6,110 nt of DNA from Planctomycetota bacterium (GCA_024278285.1 JAJRTM010000235.1:1-6110), one strand, 5' to 3'; counted from the stretch's first letter, positions 1 through 6,090 are shown. The notes: a model not told the origin generated them from the sequence alone. Numbers and translations: made by a program.

Positions 1-277
1 AACCCTACTGGGCTATGGCAATGACCAGATGCTCGCATAGAAGAATGGGCCCCCTCGTCTCGAAAATCAGTTCTGATAAGAAAAGAAGAAAAAAATGTAA
101 TTCTAACTTGACAAACAAAAGGCTTTCATAGAAGCCACCCATCACTGAATAGTTACACCGAATCAATAATGACCTTGGGCCTTGTCGGCAGCAGGGGTGG
201 TCCGCGGATAGTGGACTCTGCGAGTTGCAGTAAAGATTGATTTTGCATTCAGGTCGTTCTCCTGCTAAAGTCCGATC
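1..277. other. Intergenic stretch, no convincing gene
   Basis: No frame here gives a protein-like product. Reading + from base 2 gives a short open stretch ending GYGNDQMLA and a TAG stop at 38-40. This could be the last residues of a gene that starts outside the window, but 12 residues cannot settle it. A TTGACA at 108-113 has no acceptable -10 box 16-18 bp downstream. A TAA at 266-268 lies in frame just before the methyltransferase start. No clear promoter or terminator is visible. Confidence 0.5.
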
Positions 278-1108
278 ATGGAAACAGAAGAGGACAAAAC
301 GAGTTCGGTTTCTGATCCCGAATTGCGATTCGGTTTCGGTCGCAATTGGGAGCGGTTTCTTTCCACGTTGAATGAAACACGTTTGCAAAACTCGCAAGAG
401 ACGCTTCAGGAATTCTGGCCGGAAGGTGCTGAGTCGGTATCGTTTCTCGATATCGGCTCTGGCAGCGGCACGTTCAGCCTGGCTGCCCGCAGGCTGGGCG
501 CGACAGTCACTTCTTTCGATTACGATGAATTTTCTGTTGCCTGTACCCGAAAATTGAAGGAGCTTTATTTTGCGGAAGATCCCGAGTGGCAAATCGAACA
601 GGGGTCTGCGTTGGATGAAAACTATGTTCGCTCACTTGGACAATTCGATATCGTCTACAGTTGGGGAGTGTTACATCATACCGGTGCGATGTGGCAGGCG
701 TTGGGAAATGCAGCGATACCTGTTACTTCTGGTGGATTACTGGTTGTTGCTATTTATAACGATCAAGGTTGGAAATCCCGTTTGTGGAAAATCATCAAAC
801 AGGTCTACTGTAGTGGACTGGCTGGTCGCTGGTTGATTACCGCGACTTTCGTGCCGCTGTTTTTGCTTGGTTTTTTCATGATCGATTTATTGAAATTACG
901 CAATCCGTTTGCCCGTTACCATTCCAGGCACGATTCGCGTGGCATGTCCGTACTTACCGACATCATTGACTGGATTGGAGGCTACCCGTTTGAAGTCGCC
1001 GCAGCCGATCAAATTATTGAATTCTATCAACAACGCGGCTTCATACTAAAACAAAAAAAGCTGACCAACGGCCTGGGCTGTAACGAATTCGTTTTCCAGA
1101 AAGACTAA
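278..1108 (+). CDS. Class I SAM-dependent methyltransferase
   Basis: This 276-aa protein has a Rossmann-type methyltransferase core. Motif I, FLDIGSGSGTFSL (residues 56-68), is the glycine-rich SAM-binding loop. The acidic residue ending the second strand lies in SFDYD (79-83). Motif IV is FDIVYSWGVLHH (123-134), followed by the GGLLVVAIYNDQG strand and turn (152-164). The N-terminal FGFGRNWERFL and the late RGMSVLTDIIDWIGGYPFE block (221-239) resemble a bacterial family annotated only as methyltransferase, loosely similar to ubiquinone/menaquinone-type C- and O-methylases. The substrate cannot be read from the sequence. A hydrophobic run at about 185-207 (from WLITATFVPLF to DLLKL) could be a membrane-associating helix inserted in the C-terminal half. 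The start is the first ATG after an in-frame TAA four codons upstream; no good Shine-Dalgarno site precedes it. The gene is monocistronic and convergent with rpsA. Confidence 0.9.
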   Translation: METEEDKTSSVSDPELRFGFGRNWERFLSTLNETRLQNSQETLQEFWPEGAESVSFLDIGSGSGTFSLAARRLGATVTSFDYDEFSVACTRKLKELYFAEDPEWQIEQGSALDENYVRSLGQFDIVYSWGVLHHTGAMWQALGNAAIPVTSGGLLVVAIYNDQGWKSRLWKIIKQVYCSGLAGRWLITATFVPLFLLGFFMIDLLKLRNPFARYHSRHDSRGMSVLTDIIDWIGGYPFEVAAADQIIEFYQQRGFILKQKKLTNGLGCNEFVFQKD

Positions 1109-1122
1109 GCCTGTCGCTCACG

Positions 1123-1160
1123 AAACAAACCCTACCGGCTTTCGCCGATAGGGTTTGTTT
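1123..1160 (+). terminator. Rho-independent terminator, probably bidirectional
   Basis: AAACAAACCCTACCGGC (1123-1139) and GCCGATAGGGTTTGTTT (1144-1160) form a 17-bp stem with one C-A mismatch and the loop TTTC. The stem ends in an A-rich left side and a T-rich right side, so it can terminate transcription in both directions. It starts 14 bases after the methyltransferase stop and also lies downstream of rpsA on the opposite strand, as expected between convergent genes. Confidence 0.88.
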
Positions 1161-1212
1161 TAACGAACTTATCTTCTTTTTCTTCAGCGAAAAAACTCTG
1201 AGAGAAGAAGCC

Positions 1213-1269
1213 ATTGTAAGCCAGAATCGCTTTGCCTGCTGGCTGCGTATTCTGGCTGTGGTTTACAAT
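1213..1269 (-). terminator. Hairpin at the 3' end of rpsA
   Basis: AGCCAGAAT (1219-1227) pairs with ATTCTGGCT (1249-1257). The stem extends inward through CGC/GCG (1228-1230 with 1245-1247) around one bulged T. An outer ATTGTAA/TTACAAT pairing (1213-1219 with 1263-1269) reaches the rpsA stop codon; it shares base 1219 with the inner stem and needs a small bulge on the other side. No T-run follows directly on the minus strand, so it may protect or trim the rpsA mRNA 3' end rather than terminate on its own. A T6 run follows further downstream on the minus strand, at about 1190-1195. Confidence 0.5.
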
Positions 1270-3287
1270 TACTCGGCTGCTTCTTCTTTTTCAGGCGTTT
1301 CCTGCTCTTCGGAAACTTCTGCAGTTTCTTCGACAACAGTTTCTTCACCACCAGTTTCTTCACCAGCAGTTTCTTCGACAGCAGTTTCTTCGACAGCAGT
1401 TTCCGCGTCAGCAGTGGGCTCTTCGGATGCTTCTTCAGTGACATCTTCACTGGCTTCTTCTGATGCTTCTTCTGATGCTTCTTCTGATGCTTCATTTGTC
1501 TCTGAAGGTGTTTCCTCGTCTTCAGGAGCGTTTGTTGGCATCTGGAAGAGTGGTCCGCCAGTTGCCCCCATTCCTCCTTTGAGATCCTGAGGAGTAGCAA
1601 CTGGTTTTCCAGATTCGTCGACCTGCTGTTCAGCTACATCGGCATCAAGACGACGCGAAAGACCGATCTTGCGATCATCCAGATCAAGTCTCAAAATACG
1701 AACCTCAATATCTTCGCCAACGTTCACTTCATCTTCAGGGTTACTCACTTTGTGAGCAGCCAGTTCAGAAACGTGCAGCAAACCTTCAAGTTCAGATTCG
1801 AGTTCAACAAAGACACCAAAATTGGTAATCTTGGTTACTTTTCCGGTCACGATTGTTCCCGGTGAATATTTTTCCGGAATGACATCGGTCCAAGGATCGC
1901 TGCCAAGTTGTTTCAGGCCCAGAGCAATTCGCCTGCGGTCTTCATCAACAGAAACGATCTGGCATTTGATGTCGTCTCCCTTTTTCAGCATTTCGCTGGC
2001 ATGAGAAATCTTACGTGTCCAGGACATATCGCTGACATGCAATAAACCATCGACACCCTCTTCCAGCTCGATGAAGGCACCGTAATTTGTCAGGTTGCGA
2101 ACCTTACCGGGAACTTCTGCCCCAACCGGATATTTCTCAGTCACATTATCCCATGGATTAGGCTGAGTCTGTTTCATTCCAAGCGAAATTTCCTGTTTAT
2201 CTGTATTGAGATTCAGGACGACAACATCAACCTTATCGTTAATGGCAACCAATTCGCTGGGGTGATTTATCCGGCGCGTCCAAGACATTTCACTAATGTG
2301 AACAAGCCCTTCGATGCCATCTTCAAGCCGCACGAAAGCACCGTAAGACATGACATTGGTCACTTCGCCAGTCACTTTGTCTCCAATAGGATATCGTTCT
2401 TCGATATTCTCCCAGGGTGACTTTGTCTTCTGCTTCAGGCCTAATGCGATTTTTTCTTTTTCTTGATCGACACTCAGGATGACGACTTCAATTTCGTCAT
2501 CAATTTTGACCATTGCGGTTGGGTGATCGATCCGTCCCCAGCTCATATCGGTAATGTGGAGCAAACCGTCGATTCCGCCGAGGTCAACAAAAGCACCGAA
2601 GTCGGCAATGTTTTTCACCACGCCAGTTCGCAATTGACCTTCTTCGAGTTGCTCGAGCAACTTTCTCTTCAACTCGGCTCTGCGATCTTCGATCAGCTTC
2701 CTTCGGGAAACAACAATATTGCGACGTACTTCATCAATTTTCAGGATGATGCACTCAATTTCCTGACCGATGAAATCTGCGATATCGTTGGGGCGCCTGA
2801 TATCGACCTGGCTGGCAGGCAGGAAGACATTCACACCAATGTTGACCAACAAGCCCCCTTTGATTTTCCGAACGACTGTCCCTTTAATGATATCGCCTTC
2901 ATGGCAGATTTCAATGACGCGTTCCCATTCACGAATACGATCTGCTTTGCGTTTGGAAAGCAGGATCACTCCATGAATATCTTCGATATCCTCCAGCATA
3001 ACCTCGATGGTTTGACCAACTTCTGGCACCGGATCTTCCGATTCCCATTCTTCGCGAAGTACAAGCCCCTCACTTTTGAAGCCGACATCGACAAGGACTT
3101 CGTCGTCATCAACTCGAATGATTGTTCCCTGGACTATTTCATTGGAATCAAACGTGCGAGACGTTTCGTCGTACATCAAATCGAGATTTGCTTCATCGCC
3201 CGTCATGTCGGCGAATGAATTCGACAAATATGTTTCCAGTTCCTCGTCACTAATTGTAAATTCGCGAAGTAAATTCCTGTCGACCAT
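1269..3287 (-). CDS. rpsA: 30S ribosomal protein S1
   Basis: A 672-aa ribosomal protein S1, which binds mRNA on the 30S subunit and helps initiation on weak Shine-Dalgarno leaders. Six S1 (OB-fold) domains are visible at about residues 49-114, 131-197, 216-286, 302-373, 388-459 and 476-546. Domains 3-6 carry the typical core, for example [21 protein letters not shown] and [22 protein letters not shown], joined by PW(E/D)N linkers. Domains 1-2 are more divergent, as in S1 generally. After a glycine-rich linker (about 570-580), residues 588-672 form an acidic low-complexity tail of SEEA and VEETA repeats. I chose the ATG at 3287 ([10 protein letters not shown]): GGGA lies 5 bases upstream and the N-terminus looks right for planctomycete S1. 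The reading frame stays open to an ATG at 3347, which would add 20 basic residues and has no ribosome site. Identity is near certain; the start is likely. Confidence 0.95.
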   Translation of the reverse strand: MVDRNLLREFTISDEELETYLSNSFADMTGDEANLDLMYDETSRTFDSNEIVQGTIIRVDDDEVLVDVGFKSEGLVLREEWESEDPVPEVGQTIEVMLEDIEDIHGVILLSKRKADRIREWERVIEICHEGDIIKGTVVRKIKGGLLVNIGVNVFLPASQVDIRRPNDIADFIGQEIECIILKIDEVRRNIVVSRRKLIEDRRAELKRKLLEQLEEGQLRTGVVKNIADFGAFVDLGGIDGLLHITDMSWGRIDHPTAMVKIDDEIEVVILSVDQEKEKIALGLKQKTKSPWENIEERYPIGDKVTGEVTNVMSYGAFVRLEDGIEGLVHISEMSWTRRINHPSELVAINDKVDVVVLNLNTDKQEISLGMKQTQPNPWDNVTEKYPVGAEVPGKVRNLTNYGAFIELEEGVDGLLHVSDMSWTRKISHASEMLKKGDDIKCQIVSVDEDRRRIALGLKQLGSDPWTDVIPEKYSPGTIVTGKVTKITNFGVFVELESELEGLLHVSELAAHKVSNPEDEVNVGEDIEVRILRLDLDDRKIGLSRRLDADVAEQQVDESGKPVATPQDLKGGMGATGGPLFQMPTNAPEDEETPSETNEASEEASEEASEEASEDVTEEASEEPTADAETAVEETAVEETAGEETGGEETVVEETAEVSEEQETPEKEEAAE
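1322..1411 (-). repeat. Six 15-bp tandem repeats in the rpsA tail
   Basis: Units begin at 1322, 1337, 1352, 1367, 1382 and 1397 with the plus-strand consensus CAGTTTCTTC(G/A)(A/C)CAG; the last unit is degenerate. On the coding strand they encode repeats of (V/G)EETA type. The 15-bp period keeps the frame, so gain or loss of units would only change tail length. Confidence 0.9.
1453..1494 (-). repeat. 12-bp tandem repeats in the rpsA tail
   Basis: Three perfect copies of GCTTCTTCTGAT (1453-1464, 1465-1476, 1477-1488) are followed by a partial fourth. They encode SEEA units on the minus strand. This array is separate from the 15-bp array nearer the 3' end of the gene, so the tail grew from at least two different units. 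Confidence 0.9.
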
Positions 3288-3587
3288 GAGTTTCCCATTA
3301 CCAGCCCCGCGCCTGAATTCGATAGAAATAAGACGACTGGCAAACATAAAGTTAAATTGTGAAATCGCTCCCGAAAAACAGACTGTTTTTCATCCTGAAA
3401 GAGCGAACGGTACCATCAATTATTACCACCTTGGTGGTGTTTCGAACCTGCCCGGTAAGACCGAAGGGGTCAAAACAATCGGGGAGTATATCATAAGCAG
3501 CACGGTTGGAACCAGCCGACAGCTTGTTATTTTGCCATAATTCCGGCTGATTCTGAAAAAAACAGAGCGTATTTACATGGAGAGAAC
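3288..3587 (-). promoter_or_regulatory. rpsA leader and upstream region
   Basis: This 300-bp gap has no credible gene. On the minus strand a TATACT box (3485-3490), overlapped by TATGAT, is a possible rpsA -10, about 200 bases before the start codon. No good -35 lies at the right distance, so the promoter call is weak. The leader would then include a small ACCACC-TT-GGTGGT palindrome (3425-3438) and the extended hairpin listed separately. No convincing intrinsic terminator for the upstream FliN-like gene is seen, so read-through into rpsA is possible. Confidence 0.35.
3366..3405 (-). promoter_or_regulatory. Extended hairpin in the rpsA leader
   Basis: A perfect 9-bp dyad, GAAAAACAG (3373-3381) and CTGTTTTTC (3383-3391), lies inside an outer CGCTC/GAGCG pairing (3366-3370 with 3401-3405). 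As RNA it would form a two-part stem-loop ending about 80 bases before the rpsA start codon. Autogenous control of rpsA through a structured leader is known in gammaproteobacteria. A similar role here is inference; a DNA operator is an alternative because the centre is so symmetrical. Confidence 0.4.
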
Positions 3588-4457
3588 CTACAAAGTGAAA
3601 ATCCCGGGGGGCCTTTCTTTGACAGTGCCAACCTCGTTGACCTTCAAACCAAATTTCTCTCCAATTTTCACTGCTTCCCCCTGGGCATAGAGTTTATTAT
3701 TAACATACATGTCCAGCAGATCATCACAAGATTTAGGAAACGTGATTAAGGTACCAGGACTGAGGTTTTGTAGTTGTTCGAGGCCGATTTTCTTCTCTGC
3801 CAGTCGGACCGAAACGCTAACCGTCATCGGCATTAAGCGGCGTATCCGGTGAACAAGATCGTTTGTATCCTGATTTGCTTCATCGCCCCCAGTTTCGGAC
3901 AAACTTTCTTCCAGGGCAGCTTCGTCTTCAACTTCATTTTCCTCATCCCCCAGAGGAGGGGTCTCCAGCGGGCCAATCACCCATAGAGATTCCTGGCTGG
4001 CTGGTTCCCCCTGCTCATCAACCAGTTGAAGTTCAAGCATCTGTGTCTGTTCGTTTGTGCCGGACCAGCTAACTGCTGTGTAGAGGTCGTTGCTTACCAG
4101 TGTTGAGTAACTACCTTCCTGAAAACCTTCAGGAAGCATGCCGTAGGACCATTCCATCCCCAAGGTTTGCAAACGTGACTGTTGTGAGTCATCTGGTTCC
4201 AGGTACCACTCAGGCAGCGGTATCATTTGCGGAATTGAAATCAAATAACCCCCGGCACCATGAGGCTTAAAAATGACACAAAGCCCCGGTTTTCCAGTAA
4301 GATTCGCGGAAGAATGGTTCTCTTCCCAGAGGATTGGTTCCCCCGGTTTCAAATGAAACCTGGTATCAAAACAAAGATTGAATGAATCTGTGACCGCAGG
4401 CAGATTCTCCAGGCTTGCAGCGAGAATCTCCTGTAACTGTGGTAGGTTTTCTGACAT
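3588..4457 (-). CDS. FliN/SpoA-domain protein (flagellar motor switch family)
   Basis: A 289-aa protein whose C-terminal part (about 200-277) is a SpoA domain of the FliN/FliM/SctQ type. It reads LMPMTVSVSVRLAEKKIGL, then LSPGTLITF, then MYVNNKLYAQGEAVKIGEKFGLKVNEV, matching the FliN hallmarks 'YVNg.l.a.GE.v...ekfGvri'. FliN builds the cytoplasmic C-ring of the flagellar motor; SctQ does the same in type III secretion. An acidic linker (about 168-198) precedes this domain. Residues 1-165 match no family I recognise: they lack the FliM CheY-binding start and CheC-like core, and canonical FliN is much shorter. No signal peptide or membrane helix is seen. The ATG at 4457 has only a weak AAAG upstream. 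A TATAAA at 4480-4485 (-) is a possible -10 with a poor -35. No other flagellar gene lies in the window, and rpsA follows on the same strand. The SpoA assignment is firm; the exact role is open. Confidence 0.82.
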   Translation of the reverse strand: MSENLPQLQEILAASLENLPAVTDSFNLCFDTRFHLKPGEPILWEENHSSANLTGKPGLCVIFKPHGAGGYLISIPQMIPLPEWYLEPDDSQQSRLQTLGMEWSYGMLPEGFQEGSYSTLVSNDLYTAVSWSGTNEQTQMLELQLVDEQGEPASQESLWVIGPLETPPLGDEENEVEDEAALEESLSETGGDEANQDTNDLVHRIRRLMPMTVSVSVRLAEKKIGLEQLQNLSPGTLITFPKSCDDLLDMYVNNKLYAQGEAVKIGEKFGLKVNEVGTVKERPPGIFTL

Positions 4458-4734
4458 AGTCTTTGCACAACAGCCTTGATTTATAATGAATAGGTGAGAT
4501 AGAGCGTTAATCTCTCGTCCCCACTAACTGGACATAACATTCCTGTAAGGACAAAGCAGTCGCTATCCTGCCTTGTTATTTATCGTTCTTCACGGGAATT
4601 GGACTAAACATTAAAGCCTGCATTTTCCGTATTATCGGACTGTTTGGAGCCAAAACTGCTCCCGACATGACATTGTGTTCACGTTTAGTGGTTTGTTGCC
4701 CATTTTGTACCACGAAATTGAGAGAATTAATTCA

Positions 4735-4762
4735 TTGACACCGGCAGCCCTGACTGTATGAT
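4735..4762 (+). promoter_or_regulatory. Strong sigma70-type promoter
   Basis: A perfect -35 box TTGACA (4735-4740) is separated by 16 bp from TATGAT (4757-4762), one mismatch from TATAAT. The 20 bases before the -35 are AT-rich, like an UP element. Transcription would start near 4768-4771, about 360 bases before the first tatA start codon. This is the best promoter match in the window. The long distance suggests either a small RNA gene between or a long tat leader. Confidence 0.75.
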
Positions 4763-4768
4763 ATCTAT

Positions 4769-4975
4769 AAGACCGCTCCCCCCTCCTACTCTCCTGTGGG
4801 ACAAGCCGAGTGGACAAGCAGCATCGGACAATTGTGTGGATCGTATGATCCTCCTGTCGGGTGAGTTCCACCGGATACCGTGACATAAAGCTGTTTTGGG
4901 CAGCCTTCCTTTGTTGAATGCTTTGCCTTGCGGTAGTCTCACTCTTGGCGTTAGCTGTTTCCAGATGAAATCTGG
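4769..4975 (+). ncRNA. Candidate structured small RNA (6S-like?) or tat leader
   Basis: Directly after the strong promoter, the transcript can fold into an irregular rod. CCG-A-GTGGA (4806-4814) pairs with TCCACCGG (4867-4874). Inside it CATC-G-GACA (4822-4830) pairs with TGTC-G-GGTG (4855-4863), and the apex is GGATC-GTAT-GATCC (4838-4851). Outside it ACCGC (4772-4776) can pair with GCGGT (4930-4934), leaving a large central open region with a small GCTG/CAGC hairpin (4890-4893 with 4901-4904) on its 3' side. Closing stem, central bubble and bulged terminal rod over about 170 bases recall 6S RNA, which traps RNA polymerase. No sequence signature confirms this. The SRP RNA, RNase P RNA and tmRNA signatures are absent. 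Pairings were found by eye, and a tat mRNA leader remains possible. Confidence 0.35.
4961..4975 (+). terminator. Hairpin, possible 3' end of the candidate RNA
   Basis: CCAGAT-GAA-ATCTGG is a perfect 6-bp hairpin followed by a pyrimidine-rich run (CTTCCTGCCTCCTC) with no real T-tract. It may mark the end of the small RNA or simply be a leader hairpin that transcripts pass on the way to tatA. Confidence 0.25.
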
Positions 4976-5127
4976 CTTCCTGCCTCCTCAGCATCGATCC
5001 TTTACGACAAAAGACCAATCGCATGTGGTGCCAATGACAAAGTTTCCCTCTACATTGGGCTGTCAAAACCAATCAGCCAAGCGGGGGAATATCAACCAAA
5101 TTAAACCTTTTAGAGAGCCTCAATAAC

Positions 5128-5343
5128 ATGTACACATTAGCCTTTGGTATTCCGGGGGGACCGGAGTTACTCATCTTTCTGGTTGTCGTACTCATTTTCT
5201 TTGGGAAGCGACTTCCCAGTGCCATGTATTCGGTTGGTAAAAGTATTACCGAATTCAAAAAAGGTGTCAGCGAAGGAGCCCCTTCCGACGACGAGAATAA
5301 TCTCGATGATAAAAGCGATCATATTGAAAAGAAGGCTGATTGA
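5128..5343 (+). CDS. tatA: Twin-arginine translocase subunit TatA/TatE family (first copy)
   Basis: A 71-aa TatA-type protein, the pore or membrane-weakening subunit that exports folded proteins with twin-arginine signals. It has a short N-terminus, one transmembrane helix (about 12-25, PELLIFLVVVLIFF), the hinge FGKRLP (25-30), an amphipathic helix (about 31-47, ending in EFKKG) and a short charged tail. A glutamate (E13) sits at the start of the helix. The domain layout and small size fit TatA/TatE rather than the longer TatB, though the two are hard to separate in bacteria with few Tat genes. AGAGAG (5112-5117) lies 10 bases before the ATG and is a weak ribosome site. The gene is followed after 105 bases by a second copy on the same strand; no tatC lies in the window. 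Expression may come from the promoter at 4735-4762 or a nearer one not recognised. Confidence 0.93.
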   Translation: MYTLAFGIPGGPELLIFLVVVLIFFGKRLPSAMYSVGKSITEFKKGVSEGAPSDDENNLDDKSDHIEKKAD

Positions 5344-5448
5344 CTCTTCTTTTTCGTCTGTCTGTTGTACGAAATATTATAAATCAACAAGTTGCTCAGC
5401 CACAATTTTCCATGGTGATATGAGCCACTGTTTTCAGGAGATATTGTT

Positions 5449-5754
5449 ATGTTTTCACCTGGTTGGCCGGAAATGATTATCTTTGGTGTGATTGCCCTGC
5501 TTTTATTTGGCAAGCGACTTCCCGAAGTGGCACGCAGTTTAGGACAAGGTTTTGTTGAATTCAAAAAAGGGATGACAAATATCGAAACCGATATGCGAAC
5601 CGCCGTGCATAGCGACCCGGTGACGACACAGACGATTGAAAACAGCAACCGCATCGAAGAAGACTTGAAACCAAGTTCCGAAAAATTTGAGGCAGAAACA
5701 GAAGAAGAGTCTGGTTCAGACGAAGTCGCTGAGGAGCACCAAGAAGAGAATTAG
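5449..5754 (+). CDS. tatA: Twin-arginine translocase subunit TatA/TatE family (second copy, acidic tail)
   Basis: A 101-aa TatA-type protein. The transmembrane helix (about 7-20, PEMIIFGVIALLLF) leads into the hinge FGKRLP (20-25) and an amphipathic helix, PEVARSLGQGFVEFKKG (25-41). The tail of about 60 residues is acidic and probably disordered, ending in a run rich in E, D and S; the first copy has only a short tail. E8 sits at the start of the helix. The clear ribosome site AGGAG (5436-5440), 8 bases before the ATG, fixes the start. It lies 105 bases after the first copy with no terminator seen between, so a two-gene operon is likely. The longer tail could mean a TatB-like role, but the FGKRLP hinge and EFKKG end are TatA-like. 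The acidic tail is unlike that of common TatA proteins and could be a binding region (inference). Confidence 0.93.
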   Translation: MFSPGWPEMIIFGVIALLLFGKRLPEVARSLGQGFVEFKKGMTNIETDMRTAVHSDPVTTQTIENSNRIEEDLKPSSEKFEAETEEESGSDEVAEEHQEEN

Positions 5755-5770
5755 TATATTATCGATGAAT

Positions 5771-5795
5771 CGTAGGTTAGGCTTTCCAGCCTGAC
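5771..5795 (+). repeat. REP-like hairpin after the tat operon
   Basis: GTTAGGCT (5776-5783) pairs with AGCCTGAC (5788-5795), including one T-G pair, around the loop TTCC, preceded by CGTAG. The CGTAGGTTAGGCTTTCCAGCC form is a type of intergenic repeat I associate with planctomycete genomes (from memory, not checked). It lies 16 bases after the second tatA stop and has no T-run, so it could stabilise the mRNA end more than terminate. Confidence 0.5.
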
Positions 5796-5837
5796 ATCAT
5801 TACATACAAACTTTTCGAGAAAAAAAGTCGTAGGATG

Positions 5838-5990
5838 GCGTGCTTGCACCCATCTTCGCGTGCCGAGTTACGTTCAATGAGAAATAGAGAGTCGGATTTG
5901 TTTTTATTCTGTAATTGATTCACCAGCATGAGAATGATACGGCATTAGATTTATAATAGTGGAAACCGTATTTGATGGGTGCAAGCACGC
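5838..5990. repeat. 17-bp inverted repeats around a 119-bp core
   Basis: GCGTGCTTGCACCCATC (5838-5854) recurs as its exact reverse complement at 5974-5990. The left copy with its GATG flank is itself an imperfect palindrome (GATGG-C-GTGC / GCAC-CCATC), preceded by CGTAG. The right copy lacks that flank. The core has no reading frame but holds a smaller ATACGG/CCGTAT pairing (5937-5942 with 5966-5971). No target-site duplication is obvious. It could be a BIME-like pair of REP units or a non-autonomous mobile element. Confidence 0.75.
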
Positions 5991-6010
5991 TGTTGTTTAT
6001 ACATAAGTTT

Positions 6011-6090
6011 TGTCCCGGAGGGACATTGTCAAATAGCCCCAGGTTTTAACCTGGGGTATTGGTTGCAAGAGGATAAAGTCCTGCAGGGAC
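6011..6090. repeat. Three-hairpin intergenic repeat
   Basis: Three palindromes follow one another. TGTCCC-GGA-GGGACA is at 6011-6025. CCCCAGGTT-TT-AACCTGGGG is at 6037-6056 and can be lengthened by AATA/TATT around one bulged G. GTCC-TGCAG-GGAC is at 6078-6090, near GGACGGCGGAA. The first and third share a GTCC(N)xGGGAC form. Modular palindromes of this kind occur as dispersed repeats, often linked to REP-associated tyrosine transposases; I infer this link from the form only. The element may continue past the right edge. Confidence 0.6.

Larger units (their letters stand above)
4458..5127. other. 670-bp region without a protein gene
   Basis: Open frames here (for example 4632-5072 on the minus strand and 4896-5126 on the plus strand) give cysteine-, histidine- and arginine-rich products with no domain-like pattern or supporting ribosome site, so I do not call them. 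The left part, up to 4734, should carry the promoter of the FliN-like gene; it includes a weak hairpin GGAGC/GCTCC (4646-4650 with 4658-4662). The right part, from 4735, holds a strong promoter and the structured segment listed separately, then the upstream region of the tat genes. Confidence 0.6.

Noticed and set aside
108..135. TTGACA as a methyltransferase promoter
   Set aside because: No acceptable -10 box lies 16-18 bp downstream.
5..592. 195-codon minus-strand open frame
   Set aside because: It overlaps the methyltransferase antisense, its product has no domain pattern, and the plus-strand gene has clear SAM-binding motifs.
1184..1600. 138-codon minus-strand frame rich in KK and QK repeats
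   Set aside because: It is the repeat-rich rpsA tail read in another frame; the lysine repeats are an artefact of the GAA/AGA-rich tandem DNA.
2463..3218. 251-codon plus-strand open frame
   Set aside because: It is the antisense shadow of the S1 coding region, whose six S1 domains are unmistakable.
3430..3460. tRNA T-arm-like GGTTCGAA on the minus strand in the rpsA leader
   Set aside because: The flanking bases do not form a T-stem and no acceptor or anticodon arm is present.
4769..4975. SRP RNA, RNase P RNA or tmRNA
   Set aside because: The SRP tip motif (GGAA loop with AGCAG), the RNase P GAGGAAAGUCC block and the tmRNA tag frame are all missing.
4632..5072. 146-codon minus-strand frame in the gene-poor region
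   Set aside because: Composition is unlike a protein gene, there is no ribosome site or domain, and it lies opposite the strong plus-strand promoter and structured segment.
5838..6090. CRISPR array
   Set aside because: The repeats are inverted rather than direct, vary in sequence and are not regularly spaced; no cas gene is present.
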